64,000 nucleotides of DNA from JADMJV01 sp964649085 (GTDB lineage: Bacteria; Vulcanimicrobiota; Xenobia; Xenobiales; JADMJV01), in assembly GCA_964649085.1 (NCBI GenBank), contig CAZYPN010000020.1, positions 1-64,000 of the forward strand, written 5' to 3'. The translations under genes and the position numbers were made by a program. Shown here one piece after another: positions 7,910 to 15,521 of the stretch. Below the pieces are notes generated by a model, which saw only the letters and a list, made by a program, of their open reading frames with translations, was not told where the DNA came from and searched no databases. Each line of letters starts with the position of its first letter. The first letter of the stretch is position 1.

Positions 7910-9453
7910 AACTGATTCCTGACTGGCTGCTTCGCAAGCTCTACACGCGCCAAAGCCTGCGCAACGTGCACCACGGCTGGGCTTTCAGCCTGAAGAACCG
8001 CCTCAGCGACGCGCGCCTTACGGCCGTTCTAGCTCTCAACCTGGACGGCAATCCCGTGGAACTGAACACGGTTCGATTCTCTATCGAACATGGAGTCAGC
8101 CTGAAGTCCAACGACCTGCAACCGGACTCTCCGCTCGTGCTCGAGGTGGGCACCGTGCTTCACGTCTACGTGGAGGCTCCGGCACTGGGTGGCGGAGACC
8201 ACCAGTTGGAACTGGTTGTCGAGTCGGAGCCTTTTGGGCGACTGACCCTCAAAGTGGAAGACCGCCTTGAGGAGGAGGTGGCCTCCGACCGAATTCCGCG
8301 CGATCGAGACGATGACTATGCGGCCACCATCGTGGCCGCCCGCCGAAGTCACCTGGAGAAGCTCAGTGGCCAACGTCCCCATCACCTCTATCAGGCCAGC
8401 TTCGACCCCCATCTTTGCCGCGGCAACCTGGAGCATTTTGTGGGCGTGGCCCAGGTGCCCGTGGGCATCGCCGGGCCTCTGCAGGTGAGGGGAGAGCACG
8501 CAAGGGGTGATTTCCTGATTCCTCTGGCCACCACCGAAGGAACCCTGGTGGCCAGCTACAACCGCGGGATGAAGCTGCTGCAGGCCGCCGGAGGTGCCTT
8601 ATGCACGGTGGTTGGCGATCAGATGCAGCGGGCGCCGGTGTTCGTTTTTGAAAACGCTCGCGGCGGCCGACGCTTTGTCGACTGGGTGGTGGCGCAGCTC
8701 GACTCCATCCGTCAGGTAGCCGAGGCCACCTCCTCGGTGGCTCACCTGAAACACATCGACTACATGCTCAGCAATCGCTTCGCCTACCTGCGCTTCAACT
8801 TCACCACGGGCGACGCAGCCGGACAGAACATGGTGGGTCGGGCCACGCTGGCGGCCTGCAACTGGATTATGCAACACTACGAAGCGGGACAAATTCAGCG
8901 CTTCTTCCTCGAGTCCAACTTCGCCACCGACAAGAAGGCGTCGATGATCAACACCATGCGAACCCGGGGTAAGCGAGTTACCGCCGAAGCCACCATTCCC
9001 CGCCAACTGTTGCTGGAACAGATGGGGGTTGAGCCGGCCCAGCTGGCCTACCACTATGGGGTGGCCAATGTGGGCGCCTTTCTGGCCGGGGCCAACAATA
9101 ACGGCCTGCATTCGGCCAATGCTCTGGCCGCTCTCTTCATCGCCACTGGTCAGGACGTGGCCAACCTGGCCGAATCTTCGGCCGCCATCGTCTATGCCGA
9201 GGTTACCGAACACGGTGACCTGTATTTCTCCATCACTCTGCCCTCACTGATCCTGGCCACTCACGGAGGCGGTACCGGTTTGGCCACCCAGCGCGAATGC
9301 CTGGAGCTGCTCGATTGCTGGGGATCGGGCAAGGTGCTGAAGCTGGCCGAAATCGTAGCCGCCACGGTGCTGGCGGGTGAACTCTCGTTAGCCAGCGCCA
9401 TCTCGGCCATGGACTGGGTGGCCGCCCACGAAGCCCTGGGCCGCAACCGCTAA
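7906..9453 (+). CDS. Hydroxymethylglutaryl-CoA reductase, class I-like
   Basis: 515 residues. The catalytic domain (about 140-515) shows the expected residues: Glu211 in ATTEGTL, Lys343 in ATDKKAS, Asp417 in ATGQD, and His508 in the C-terminal flap (WVAAHEALGRNR). The cofactor-binding text DAAGQNM (303-309) is present. It reduces HMG-CoA to mevalonate, the committed step of the mevalonate pathway. Residues 1 to about 125 form an extra predicted beta-rich domain that replaces the membrane anchor of eukaryotic enzymes; I cannot name it. No other mevalonate-pathway gene is nearby. Coupled to the WS/DGAT gene by an ATGA overlap. Confidence 0.93.
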   Translation: MKLIPDWLLRKLYTRQSLRNVHHGWAFSLKNRLSDARLTAVLALNLDGNPVELNTVRFSIEHGVSLKSNDLQPDSPLVLEVGTVLHVYVEAPALGGGDHQLELVVESEPFGRLTLKVEDRLEEEVASDRIPRDRDDDYAATIVAARRSHLEKLSGQRPHHLYQASFDPHLCRGNLEHFVGVAQVPVGIAGPLQVRGEHARGDFLIPLATTEGTLVASYNRGMKLLQAAGGALCTVVGDQMQRAPVFVFENARGGRRFVDWVVAQLDSIRQVAEATSSVAHLKHIDYMLSNRFAYLRFNFTTGDAAGQNMVGRATLAACNWIMQHYEAGQIQRFFLESNFATDKKASMINTMRTRGKRVTAEATIPRQLLLEQMGVEPAQLAYHYGVANVGAFLAGANNNGLHSANALAALFIATGQDVANLAESSAAIVYAEVTEHGDLYFSITLPSLILATHGGGTGLATQRECLELLDCWGSGKVLKLAEIVAATVLAGELSLASAISAMDWVAAHEALGRNR

Positions 9454-9485
9454 AAAGGGCAGGATTACCCGGGTCAATTCGCGGA

Positions 9486-9974
9486 GTGCCCCAGATGATC
9501 AACGTCTGCTTCGTTTGCCTGGGAAACATTTGTCGCTCGCCCACGGCCGAAGGCGTGCTGCTTTCCATGGTCCAGGCGCGCGGGTTGCAACATCATATTG
9601 CAGTAGAAAGCGCCGGCACGGCCGCCTATCATCTGGGCGAACGCCCCGACCGACGGGCTCTGCAGCACGCCCAACAGCGTGGCATTGAGTTGCCAAGCCG
9701 GGCCCAGCAGTTTCAAAGCGGCGATTTCGAGCGCTTCGACTATGTGCTGGCCATGGACACCTCCAACCTGGAGCACCTCCGTCGCCTGGCGCGCCAAGAA
9801 CAGGCGGGCAAACTGCACCTGCTGCTCGATTTTCATCCCGAATTTCCTCCGGGAAGCAGCGTGCCCGACCCCTACTATGGCGGCGCCGAAGGATTCGAAA
9901 CCGTGCTGGACCTCTGCACTGCGGCCTGTGAGGGCCTGCTACAGTCGATCGTCGAGCGCCATGCACTGGAGTAG
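9486..9974 (+). CDS. Low-molecular-weight protein-tyrosine phosphatase
   Basis: 162 residues. The P-loop CLGNICRS starts at Cys11, with Arg17 as the phosphate-binding residue. The general-acid loop DPYYGG is near the C-terminus. In bacteria such enzymes act on phosphotyrosine of BY-kinases for exopolysaccharide control, or as low-specificity or arsenate-reducing relatives; no kinase partner is adjacent here. The start is GTG 9486 or ATG 9495. The 3' end overlaps the kinase-like gene (ATG 9961) by 14 bases. Confidence 0.92.
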   Translation: MPQMINVCFVCLGNICRSPTAEGVLLSMVQARGLQHHIAVESAGTAAYHLGERPDRRALQHAQQRGIELPSRAQQFQSGDFERFDYVLAMDTSNLEHLRRLARQEQAGKLHLLLDFHPEFPPGSSVPDPYYGGAEGFETVLDLCTAACEGLLQSIVERHALE

Positions 9975-10803
9975 CCTGGAAAGGGCCCTCGGGGCTACCG
10001 TGATCGGCCGCCACAGTGTCAGCGGGGGGGACATTTGCCAGGCCTATCGGGTGGAACTGGCCGATGGTCGAAAGGTATTCGTCAAGACCAAAGCGGGCGC
10101 CGAACCGAACTTCTTTCCCTGCGAAGCCCGCGGGTTGGCCTGGCTCGGCCAAACTGGAGCTCTAAAGGTGCCCGAGGTGCTGGCGGTTGAGTCGGGATTT
10201 CTGGCGCTGGAATGGATCGACACAGGCAGCCCCTGTAGCGACTTCGAGCACCAGCTCGGCCTTGGGCTGGCCAGACTGCACCGACAGGGGGCCCCGAACT
10301 CGGGGGCCCCGAACTGGGGCGCCCCCGACCCCAACTTCATCGGGACGCTGCCCCAAAGCAATCGACCTCGCCCCACCTGGGCCGAGTTCTGGGTAGAGGA
10401 GCGCCTGCGCCCCATGCTGGCTCATGCCCGGCAGCCAGCCTGGGAACCCCGTTTTGAAAGGCTCTTCCAACAGCTGCACGACCTTCTGCCCGAAGCAGCC
10501 CCTGCTCGACTGCACGGTGACTTGTGGCGGGGCAACATTATGGTGGGGCCGTTGGGCCAGCCCGTGCTGGTCGACCCCTCTTGCTATGGCGGTCACGCTG
10601 AAGTCGACCTGGCCATGCTGGCTCTCTTTGGGGGCTGCTCCCCCGAACTCCTGGACGCCTATCAGCAGATCCAGCCCCTGACCAGCGGGTGGCAGCAACG
10701 GCGGCTGATCTATCAGCTCTACCCGCTGCTGGTGCATGTTGTGCTTTTCGCAGGCAGTTATCGATCCTCGCTGGAGCGAACCCTGGAGCGCCTGGGGGTT
10801 TGA
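9961..10803 (+). CDS. Fructosamine kinase family protein
   Basis: About 280 residues of the FN3K family (protein deglycation kinase-like). It starts HSVSGGDICQAYRV, the ATP-binding nucleotide loop, followed by the Lys region KVFVKTK. The catalytic loop LHGDLWRGNIMV and metal site LVDPSCYGGHAEVDLAML are both intact. It would phosphorylate ketosamines (Amadori products) so that they break down. The ATG at 9961 lies inside the end of the phosphatase gene, which matches the family's usual start. Two near-identical GAPN units (about 10287-10320) make a small in-frame duplication absent from most homologues I know. The LMW phosphatase plus FN3K pairing is common in bacteria. Confidence 0.9.
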   Translation: MHWSSLERALGATVIGRHSVSGGDICQAYRVELADGRKVFVKTKAGAEPNFFPCEARGLAWLGQTGALKVPEVLAVESGFLALEWIDTGSPCSDFEHQLGLGLARLHRQGAPNSGAPNWGAPDPNFIGTLPQSNRPRPTWAEFWVEERLRPMLAHARQPAWEPRFERLFQQLHDLLPEAAPARLHGDLWRGNIMVGPLGQPVLVDPSCYGGHAEVDLAMLALFGGCSPELLDAYQQIQPLTSGWQQRRLIYQLYPLLVHVVLFAGSYRSSLERTLERLGV

Positions 10804-12226
10804 GCGTGCTTGCAGGGGTCCGGGGCGCCAGCGGTCGAAGCTCAAAAACCTGTTAGCAATCAAGTTCCTCGGTGCGGCCGGCACGGTAACCGGCAGTCAG
10901 TATGCGGTGCAGTATGGCCAAAACAGTGTGCTGGTCGACTGCGGCCTTTTCCAGGGTATGGACGAGGCCGAGCAACTCAACCGTGAGCCGATGCATCCCC
11001 TGGCTCTCAAGGCCGAGGCGCTGGTGCTGACCCACGCCCACACCGATCACGTGGGCAATGTGCCCCGACTGATCCGGGAAGGATTTCGAGGGCCGATCTT
11101 CTGCACCGAGCCCACGCCCGATCTGTGCCAGCTGCTGTGGTTGGACTCGGCCCGTTTGCAGCAATTTCGAGCGACGACCGCACTGCCCGCCACCTTTGAC
11201 GAGACCGATGCCCTGGACGCGCTGGATCAACTGAAGGCGCGGCCTTATGCAACGCGCTTCTCGGTTATGCCGGGAGTCCAGGCAACTTTCTACAACGCCG
11301 GGCACGTGCTGGGCTCGGCCTGGGTTGAACTGGAGTTTGACCCGTTGCCCGAGTGGCCCGAGCAGCGTCCCGTGGTGGTGGTGTTCTCGGGCGACATCGG
11401 CCGCGAAGGCCATGCCATGCTGGCGCCGGCCCAGCGCCCTCTTCGGGCTGACTTCTTGGTTCTGGAGTCGACCTACGGCGACCGCCTGCACCCCCCACTT
11501 CGGGCCGGCGAGCAGCTGGCTGCGGCCGTCAACGAGGCGCGCAAAAGACGTTCAACCCTGCTGATTCCGGCCTTTGCTTTGCAGCGCAGCCACGATCTGG
11601 TGTACCTTTTCGAGGAACTGCTGATGCAGCAAAGGATCGAGCCGATCTCGCTGTTTCTCGACTCGCCGATGGCCTGCAAAGCCCTGGACGTCTATCACGA
11701 CTACCCCGACTATCTTTCGCCCGAGGCTGCCGACAAGCTGGAGCAAAGCGATCTGCTGCTGCGCTATCCCTACTTCCGCTGCTGCCTGGCAGCGGCCCAG
11801 TCGCGCCAAATTATGGAGTTCAGCCCGCCGCGAGTGATCATTTCGGCCAGTGGTATGGCTGAAGGAGGCAGAATTTTGAACCACCTGCGGCGATTTCTCC
11901 CCGATCCCGACGCCCAGCTGCTCTTCTCGGGTTTCCAATGCCCGGGCACCCGCGGCCGAGCGCTGCTCGACGGGGCCACCAGCGTGAACATCGACGGCGA
12001 GCAGGTGGAGGTGCGTTGTCAGATCGACTACCTCGAGGGACTCTCGGGCCATGCCGACTATCAGGAACTGGCCGAGTGGCTCGGTCAGCTCGAGCAACCG
12101 CCTCGTATCACCTTTCTTGTGCACGGCGACGAACCGGCCCGTGCCAGTCAGCAAGCCCGATTGATTCAGCAGGGCTGGAAAGCAGAGTGCCCGGGGCACA
12201 AAGAAACCGCCGTGCTCATCGCCTGA
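10736..12226 (+). CDS. MBL-fold / beta-CASP RNA exonuclease-like protein
   Basis: A beta-CASP metallo-beta-lactamase of the CPSF73/Ysh1-like bacterial group. It has the start KFLGAAGTVTGSQY, the metal motif HAHTDHVG, a later GDIGREG and STYGDR, and the beta-CASP end motifs (ISASGMAEGG, SGHADY, HGD). The family are RNases that process RNA ends. Family homology begins near 10850, but the only ATG/GTG/TTG in frame upstream are at 10736-10739, inside the FN3K gene. The true start may be the CTG at 10850, or the N-terminus carries a 38-residue extension. Convergent with the small gene at 12227. Confidence 0.88.
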   Translation: MLCFSQAVIDPRWSEPWSAWGFERACRGPGRQRSKLKNLLAIKFLGAAGTVTGSQYAVQYGQNSVLVDCGLFQGMDEAEQLNREPMHPLALKAEALVLTHAHTDHVGNVPRLIREGFRGPIFCTEPTPDLCQLLWLDSARLQQFRATTALPATFDETDALDALDQLKARPYATRFSVMPGVQATFYNAGHVLGSAWVELEFDPLPEWPEQRPVVVVFSGDIGREGHAMLAPAQRPLRADFLVLESTYGDRLHPPLRAGEQLAAAVNEARKRRSTLLIPAFALQRSHDLVYLFEELLMQQRIEPISLFLDSPMACKALDVYHDYPDYLSPEAADKLEQSDLLLRYPYFRCCLAAAQSRQIMEFSPPRVIISASGMAEGGRILNHLRRFLPDPDAQLLFSGFQCPGTRGRALLDGATSVNIDGEQVEVRCQIDYLEGLSGHADYQELAEWLGQLEQPPRITFLVHGDEPARASQQARLIQQGWKAECPGHKETAVLIA

Positions 12227-12577
12227 CTACAGGGTGTCGAAAATGGAGTTGAGCTTCTTCTCGGCTCCACAGTACATACACTTCGCCTGGGCTTTGCCTA
12301 CCATTCTCCCGCACTCGCCACAGGCTACGGCGGCAGTCCGACCGTTGCTGGCAAGCTCCTGAACCCGAGCCATCAGGTCGGCTTCCGTCAGGCCCTGGCT
12401 GATTTGCAAGAAACCAAAGAGTGCCTGTGCGATCAGGGTTAGCGACTCCACCTTACGCTCAAGTTTCTTAATGGCTTCGCCAACGCCCTCGGCAGAGCGC
12501 TGGGCCTCGCGAGCGTCGGCCTTGGCCTGCCCAATATTGGCATTCTGCCGCATCTCGTGAAAGAACGAACCTGCCAC
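12227..12577 (-). CDS. Small coiled-coil protein with C-terminal four-Cys zinc ribbon
   Basis: 116 residues. Residues 15-70 are Ala/Glu/Lys-rich and should form an amphipathic or coiled-coil helix. Near the C-terminus, CGECG and CMYCG supply two CxxC pairs about 13 residues apart, a typical zinc-ribbon arrangement. Function unknown. Its stop sits directly next to the MBL nuclease stop. Its promoter region backs onto the structured RNA promoter, with about 200 bases between the two starts. Confidence 0.7.
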   Translation of the reverse strand: MAGSFFHEMRQNANIGQAKADAREAQRSAEGVGEAIKKLERKVESLTLIAQALFGFLQISQGLTEADLMARVQELASNGRTAAVACGECGRMVGKAQAKCMYCGAEKKLNSIFDTL

Positions 12578-12731
12578 ACTATCCCCCGTTCCTGGCTATG
12601 CCACGTTTCATCATGGTCTCACCCAGGTTCGCAGGAAGAAGCCGCCATGCCTGCGCCAGAGGGGCTCAGGGCGACGTCCACGGCGCGGCATTCGGCCTCT
12701 AGAACTCACCGCCCCAGGGATGTTACAAAAA

Positions 12732-12748
12732 AGTGTTTCAAGAACACT
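12732..12748. promoter_or_regulatory. Inverted repeat abutting the -35 box (possible operator)
   Basis: AGTGTT-tcaag-AACACT is a perfect 6-bp inverted repeat ending one base before the TTGACA at 12750. Its position suits a regulator site. A chance palindrome cannot be excluded. Confidence 0.4.
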
Positions 12749-12749
12749 A

Positions 12750-12778
12750 TTGACAGCTCGTCCTGGAGGAGTTATAAA
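12750..12778 (+). promoter_or_regulatory. Sigma-70-type promoter for the structured RNA
   Basis: A perfect TTGACA (12750-12755), a 17-base spacer and TATAAA (12773-12778, 5 of 6 consensus). Transcription would start at about 12783-12786, exactly where the first hairpin (CTCG...CGAG) begins. Near-consensus boxes with ideal spacing imply strong, probably constitutive expression. Confidence 0.75.
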
Positions 12779-12811
12779 CCAACTCGTTCCCGCGGTAACG
12801 CGAGCGGCGGT

Positions 12812-12950
12812 CCAACAAACGCCTGATAGATGTTGGGGGCGCTGTCGAGTCCAGAGTCACGGCAGGGGTAGCATCCAGACCAGAGGATGACGCAGAGTTT
12901 CGACTGAGGAAATCGAGATGCTCGAAAGAGCGGTGCAGGATCCGCAAGGA
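12812..12950 (+). repeat. Structured RNA module, copy 1
   Basis: The order of elements is as follows. A leading hairpin CCAACA/UGUUGG (12812-12817 with 12831-12836) is followed by GGGCG. Helix CUGUCG/CGGCAG (12842-12847 with 12860-12865) includes one U-G pair and a loop starting AGUCCA. Next come GGGUAGC (12866-12872) and hairpin AUCC/GGAU (12873-12888). Helix UUUCGA/UCGAGA (12898-12918) has a nine-base CUGAGGAAA loop. The module ends with GNRA hairpin UCC-GCAA-GGA (12941-12950). Confidence 0.8.
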
Positions 12951-13008
12951 GAAAGGTTGTCCCTCGAGAGAGGCGACCACGCCTGAGAACACCGGTCCAA
13001 CGGGGCCA

Positions 13009-13139
13009 CCTGGGCACAGGGGGCACTGCCGAGTCCAGAGTTTCGGCAGGGGTAGCATCCAGACCAGAGGATGACGCAGGGTCTCGACTGAGGAAATCGA
13101 GATGGGCCACCGGTCCGAACCAGGTTCCGCGAGGTGAAC
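13009..13139 (+). repeat. Structured RNA module, copy 2
   Basis: The leading hairpin is CCUG-GGCA-CAGG (13009-13020), then GGGCA. Helix CUGCCG/CGGCAG (13026-13031 with 13044-13049) is fully Watson-Crick, C-G where copy 1 has U-G. GGGUAGC (13050-13056), hairpin AUCC/GGAU (13057-13072) and helix UCUCGA/UCGAGA (13082-13102) follow, with the same CUGAGGAAA loop. A GCGA-capped hairpin (loop 13129-13132) ends the copy. Copies 1 and 2 are close at sequence level from GGGGG through the third helix. Confidence 0.8.
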
Positions 13140-13211
13140 ATACCTGGAGGAAGGGCGAAGTGGCGAGTTCGGTGCCAACCCGAACACGGCTCTCGAGTCG
13201 AGGGAAACGCA

Positions 13212-13341
13212 CCAGAAGGCGAGCTTCTGGGGGCACTGTCGAGTCCACACGTCGACAGGGGTAGCCTGCATACCTGGCAGGCCCGGGAAATCCCCCCCGC
13301 AACGGGGATGAGGCCTGAGGCCCAACTCGGAACCGCGAGGT
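13212..13341 (+). repeat. Structured RNA module, copy 3 (diverged)
   Basis: The leading hairpin is CCAGAAG/CUUCUGG (13212-13230), then GGGCA. Helix CUGUCG/CGACAG (13236-13258) has U-A where copies 1 and 2 have U-G and C-G, and the loop again starts AGUCCA. GGGUAGC (13259-13265) is invariant. The next hairpin is CUGC/GCAG (13266-13280), all four pairs differing from AUCC/GGAU yet still pairing. A hairpin AUCCCC/GGGGAU follows (about 13290-13309). The GNRA hairpin is ACC-GCGA-GGU (13332-13341), A-U where copy 1 has U-A. Confidence 0.75.
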
Positions 13342-13417
13342 GAGAGGAGCAGCATCGAGAGATGCAGCAACGCCGAGGACGAGGATCAGGGTCCTGACGC
13401 TGGAGTGGAGGCGGTCA

Positions 13418-13464
13418 GGAAAGAAAAAGCCACCTGTTGAACGACGGGTGGCTTTTTTCTTTCC
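13418..13464 (+). terminator. Intrinsic terminator of the structured RNA
   Basis: The arm GCCACC (13429-13434) pairs with GGTGGC (13447-13452), followed at once by six T. The A-rich 5' flank (GGAAAGAAAAA) mirrors TTTTTTCTTTCC, so the stem can extend to about 17 bp and could also stop transcription from the opposite strand. Confidence 0.9.
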
Positions 13465-13510
13465 TCCAGCGGGCCAGGGATTTTCCGCCCTCCATCCGGA
13501 AGGCAACCAG

Positions 13511-14869
13511 GTGTCGCTTACCATCCCTCGCGTCCCTCTGCCTGAACTGATGGAGTGCCTGGCCCACTGCGACGGGCCGCTGGCCGTGGCCGAGCAATTG
13601 AGCCAGCGCTACGGCGAGATTTTCCAATTGCGCACGCCCCAGGGGAGGATGACCATCGTGTCCAGTTTCCGCCTGTTTGACGAACTGTGTGACACCCGCC
13701 GATTCGACAAGGTGGTGGAGGGCGCGCTGCTGGACATGCGCCAGCTGGGAGGTGACGGCCTGTTCACCGTCGACTCCGATCACCCCAACTGGTCGCGGGC
13801 CCGCCACGTGCTGCTGCCCGCTCTGTCGCCCGGAGCCGTGCGGGTCTATTTGCCCACCATGGCGCTGGTCGCGCGACGGCTGGTCGACCGTTGGCAACGG
13901 CTGACTCCAGACCAGGCCATCGAAGTAGGCCCGGAAATGACTTCGGTGACCCTCGACACCATCGGTCTGTGCGGCTTTAACTATGATTTCGAATGCCTCT
14001 TGGAAAGCCGACCCCACCCCCTGATCGAGTCGCTCAGTCGGGTGTTCGAACAAAACCGAGAGCGCATGCGCGCTGGCCGCTCCACCCCCGAAATCGACAG
14101 CCAGCGACAGTCGGATGTGCACAACATCCAGCGCATCGTGGATGACGTCATCGCTCAGCGCCAGGGTCAGACGGGCTGCCACCGCGATCTGCTGCAAACC
14201 ATGCTGGATCGACCCGACCCTATGAGCGGCGAGTTTCTCAGTGAGGAAAACGTGCGCAACCAGATCGTCACCTTCCTGATCGCCGGTCACGAAACCACCA
14301 GCGGTCTGCTGGCCTTTACGCTGCATGCCCTGGGCCGACACCCCGAAGTCCTCCTGCAGGTCAGGCAGGAGGTTGACCGGGTGTTGGGCCAGGACCTGGA
14401 GAAAGACCCCGACATCACCCAGATCCAGGAACTCGACTACCTGCGTCAGGTGTTGCTCGAATCGCTGCGGCTCTGGCCTACGGTTCCCTCTCTGGCCGTC
14501 GCGCCGCGCGAAGATACCCATATCGGTGAGGGGGAATATCCCCTGGCCAGGGGCAGCACCGTCAAAGCGCTGCTGACAAGAATTCAACGCGATCCGGCCA
14601 TCTGGGGACCAGAGCCCGACGAATTCTGGCCCGCGCACTTCGAGCCTGCGGCCGTAGCATCGCGTCCCACCAACGCCTACAAGCCCTTTGGCAACGGTCA
14701 TAGAAGCTGCCTGGGAAGAGCCTTTGCTCTGAACGAGGCCAGCCTGGTGCTGGCCATGCTGCTGCAGCGATTCGACTTCACTCCGCTCGACGAGCACCTC
14801 AGCATTCGCAGCACGCTGAGCATTCAGCCCGAGCAGTTCAGAATTCGAGTCACCCCTCGGCGGCGCTAA
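13511..14869 (+). CDS. Cytochrome P450 (CYP102-like haem domain)
   Basis: About 452 residues. The I-helix oxygen-binding motif FLIAGHETTS, the K-helix ESLRLWP (ExxR) and the haem loop FGNGHRSCLGR are intact. Overall text resembles the haem domain of fatty-acid hydroxylases of the CYP102 type, but there is no fused reductase, so it needs separate redox partners, not present here. I place the start at GTG 13511 (SLTIPRVPLP follows); an upstream ATG/GTG-led frame would run through the RNA terminator. The gene lies just beyond that terminator, so it needs its own promoter or read-through. Its end overlaps the convergent HAD gene by 20 bases. Confidence 0.92.
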   Translation: MSLTIPRVPLPELMECLAHCDGPLAVAEQLSQRYGEIFQLRTPQGRMTIVSSFRLFDELCDTRRFDKVVEGALLDMRQLGGDGLFTVDSDHPNWSRARHVLLPALSPGAVRVYLPTMALVARRLVDRWQRLTPDQAIEVGPEMTSVTLDTIGLCGFNYDFECLLESRPHPLIESLSRVFEQNRERMRAGRSTPEIDSQRQSDVHNIQRIVDDVIAQRQGQTGCHRDLLQTMLDRPDPMSGEFLSEENVRNQIVTFLIAGHETTSGLLAFTLHALGRHPEVLLQVRQEVDRVLGQDLEKDPDITQIQELDYLRQVLLESLRLWPTVPSLAVAPREDTHIGEGEYPLARGSTVKALLTRIQRDPAIWGPEPDEFWPAHFEPAAVASRPTNAYKPFGNGHRSCLGRAFALNEASLVLAMLLQRFDFTPLDEHLSIRSTLSIQPEQFRIRVTPRRR

Positions 14870-15521
14870 GCCACTGCTGCAAAAGGGCCGGGAATTCCAG
14901 CAGCGTTTCCAACTGAGCATCGGCCAGGCAGAAACGCGGGTCGCGAGGCTGGCAGTGATCGGGCACCACCACGGCATGCATCCGGGCGGCCTTGGCCGCT
15001 ACCAGCCCGTTCAGGCTATCTTCCACCGCCAGGCACTGGCAGGCGGGCACGCCCAGCTTTTCCGCCGCCCGCAGATAGACGCCCGGATGCGGTTTACCCA
15101 AGGGCTCGTCCTGGGCCGAGTGACGCAACCGAAAGAAGTGACCCAGATCGAGGGCCTGCAGAGTGGCATCGATCAGTGCGTAACTCGAAGAAGAAGCGAT
15201 GGCCATGGGCAGGCCGCTGGCCCGAGCTGCCTCTAAAGCTGCCCGAACGCCGGTCAGCGCAGTGCCCTGGGTGCGCACCAGTTGGATAACGCGGGCCACA
15301 ATGGCCTGGGAGACTTCCTGGCAACTGGGCGAAGCCCAGCCGTGCTGGCCATGCCGCAAGGCCACCACCTCGTCAATACGCAGGCCGGTGGTCTGGCGGC
15401 AATCGTCTTCGCTGAGGTGCAGGCCTACGCTGGCGAAGACCTCCATCTCGGCCTGCCGCCAAAACGGCTCCGAGTCGATCAGCACTCCGTCCATATCGAA
15501 GAGCACAGCGGCCAACTTCAT
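14850..15521 (-). CDS. HAD-family phosphatase (beta-phosphoglucomutase / YniC-like)
   Basis: About 223 residues. The N-terminal DxD motif FDMDGVLIDSEP carries both the nucleophile and the acid/base Asp. A helical cap follows. Later motifs are ASSSSY (Thr/Ser motif II), GKPHPGVYL (Lys motif III) and AVEDSLNG (acidic motif IV). Typical substrates are sugar phosphates such as 2-deoxyglucose-6-P or beta-glucose-1-P; which one is unknown. The ATG at 15521 overlaps the stop of the SWIM gene by 4 bases, so it is the last gene of the MoxR-type operon. Confidence 0.88.
   Translation of the reverse strand: MKLAAVLFDMDGVLIDSEPFWRQAEMEVFASVGLHLSEDDCRQTTGLRIDEVVALRHGQHGWASPSCQEVSQAIVARVIQLVRTQGTALTGVRAALEAARASGLPMAIASSSSYALIDATLQALDLGHFFRLRHSAQDEPLGKPHPGVYLRAAEKLGVPACQCLAVEDSLNGLVAAKAARMHAVVVPDHCQPRDPRFCLADAQLETLLEFPALLQQWLSAAEG

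Larger units (their letters stand above)
12785..13464 (+). ncRNA. Candidate large structured non-coding RNA (about 680 nt), family not recognised
   Basis: A transcription unit bounded by a near-consensus promoter and an intrinsic terminator, with no credible protein gene inside. Three copies of one structural module are embedded (12812-12950, 13009-13139, 13212-13341). The base pairs are conserved while the bases change, including G-U pairs that make sense only on the + strand. Many short hairpins carry GNRA-type loops: CUC-GAAA-GAG at 12921, UCC-GCAA-GGA at 12941, CCUC-GAGA-GAGG at about 12962-12973, and GCAUC-GAGA-GAUGC at about 13352-13365. Other stems are GUUCGG/CCGAAC (about 13167-13186) and CCUGAC/GUCAGG (about 13392-13419). 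It does not match RNase P, tmRNA, 6S or SRP RNA, or any large ornate RNA I can recall (OLE, GOLLD, ROOL, HEARO), though I cannot run a covariance search. The nearest genes are a zinc-ribbon protein upstream (divergent) and a P450 47 bases downstream. Confidence 0.8.

Noticed and set aside
12812..13341. CRISPR array
   Set aside because: Only three long repeats of unequal length, with complex structure and no equal spacers; no cas genes in the window.
13134..13343. A 69-residue + strand frame inside the RNA
   Set aside because: No ribosome-binding site and no protein-like pattern; crosses RNA module boundaries.
12772..13524. A 250-residue open frame on the minus strand through the structured RNA region
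   Set aside because: Its translation is low in meaning, repeats the RNA module in protein form, and runs through the terminator and the promoter. High GC and few stops explain it. The module changes preserve base pairing, not amino acids.
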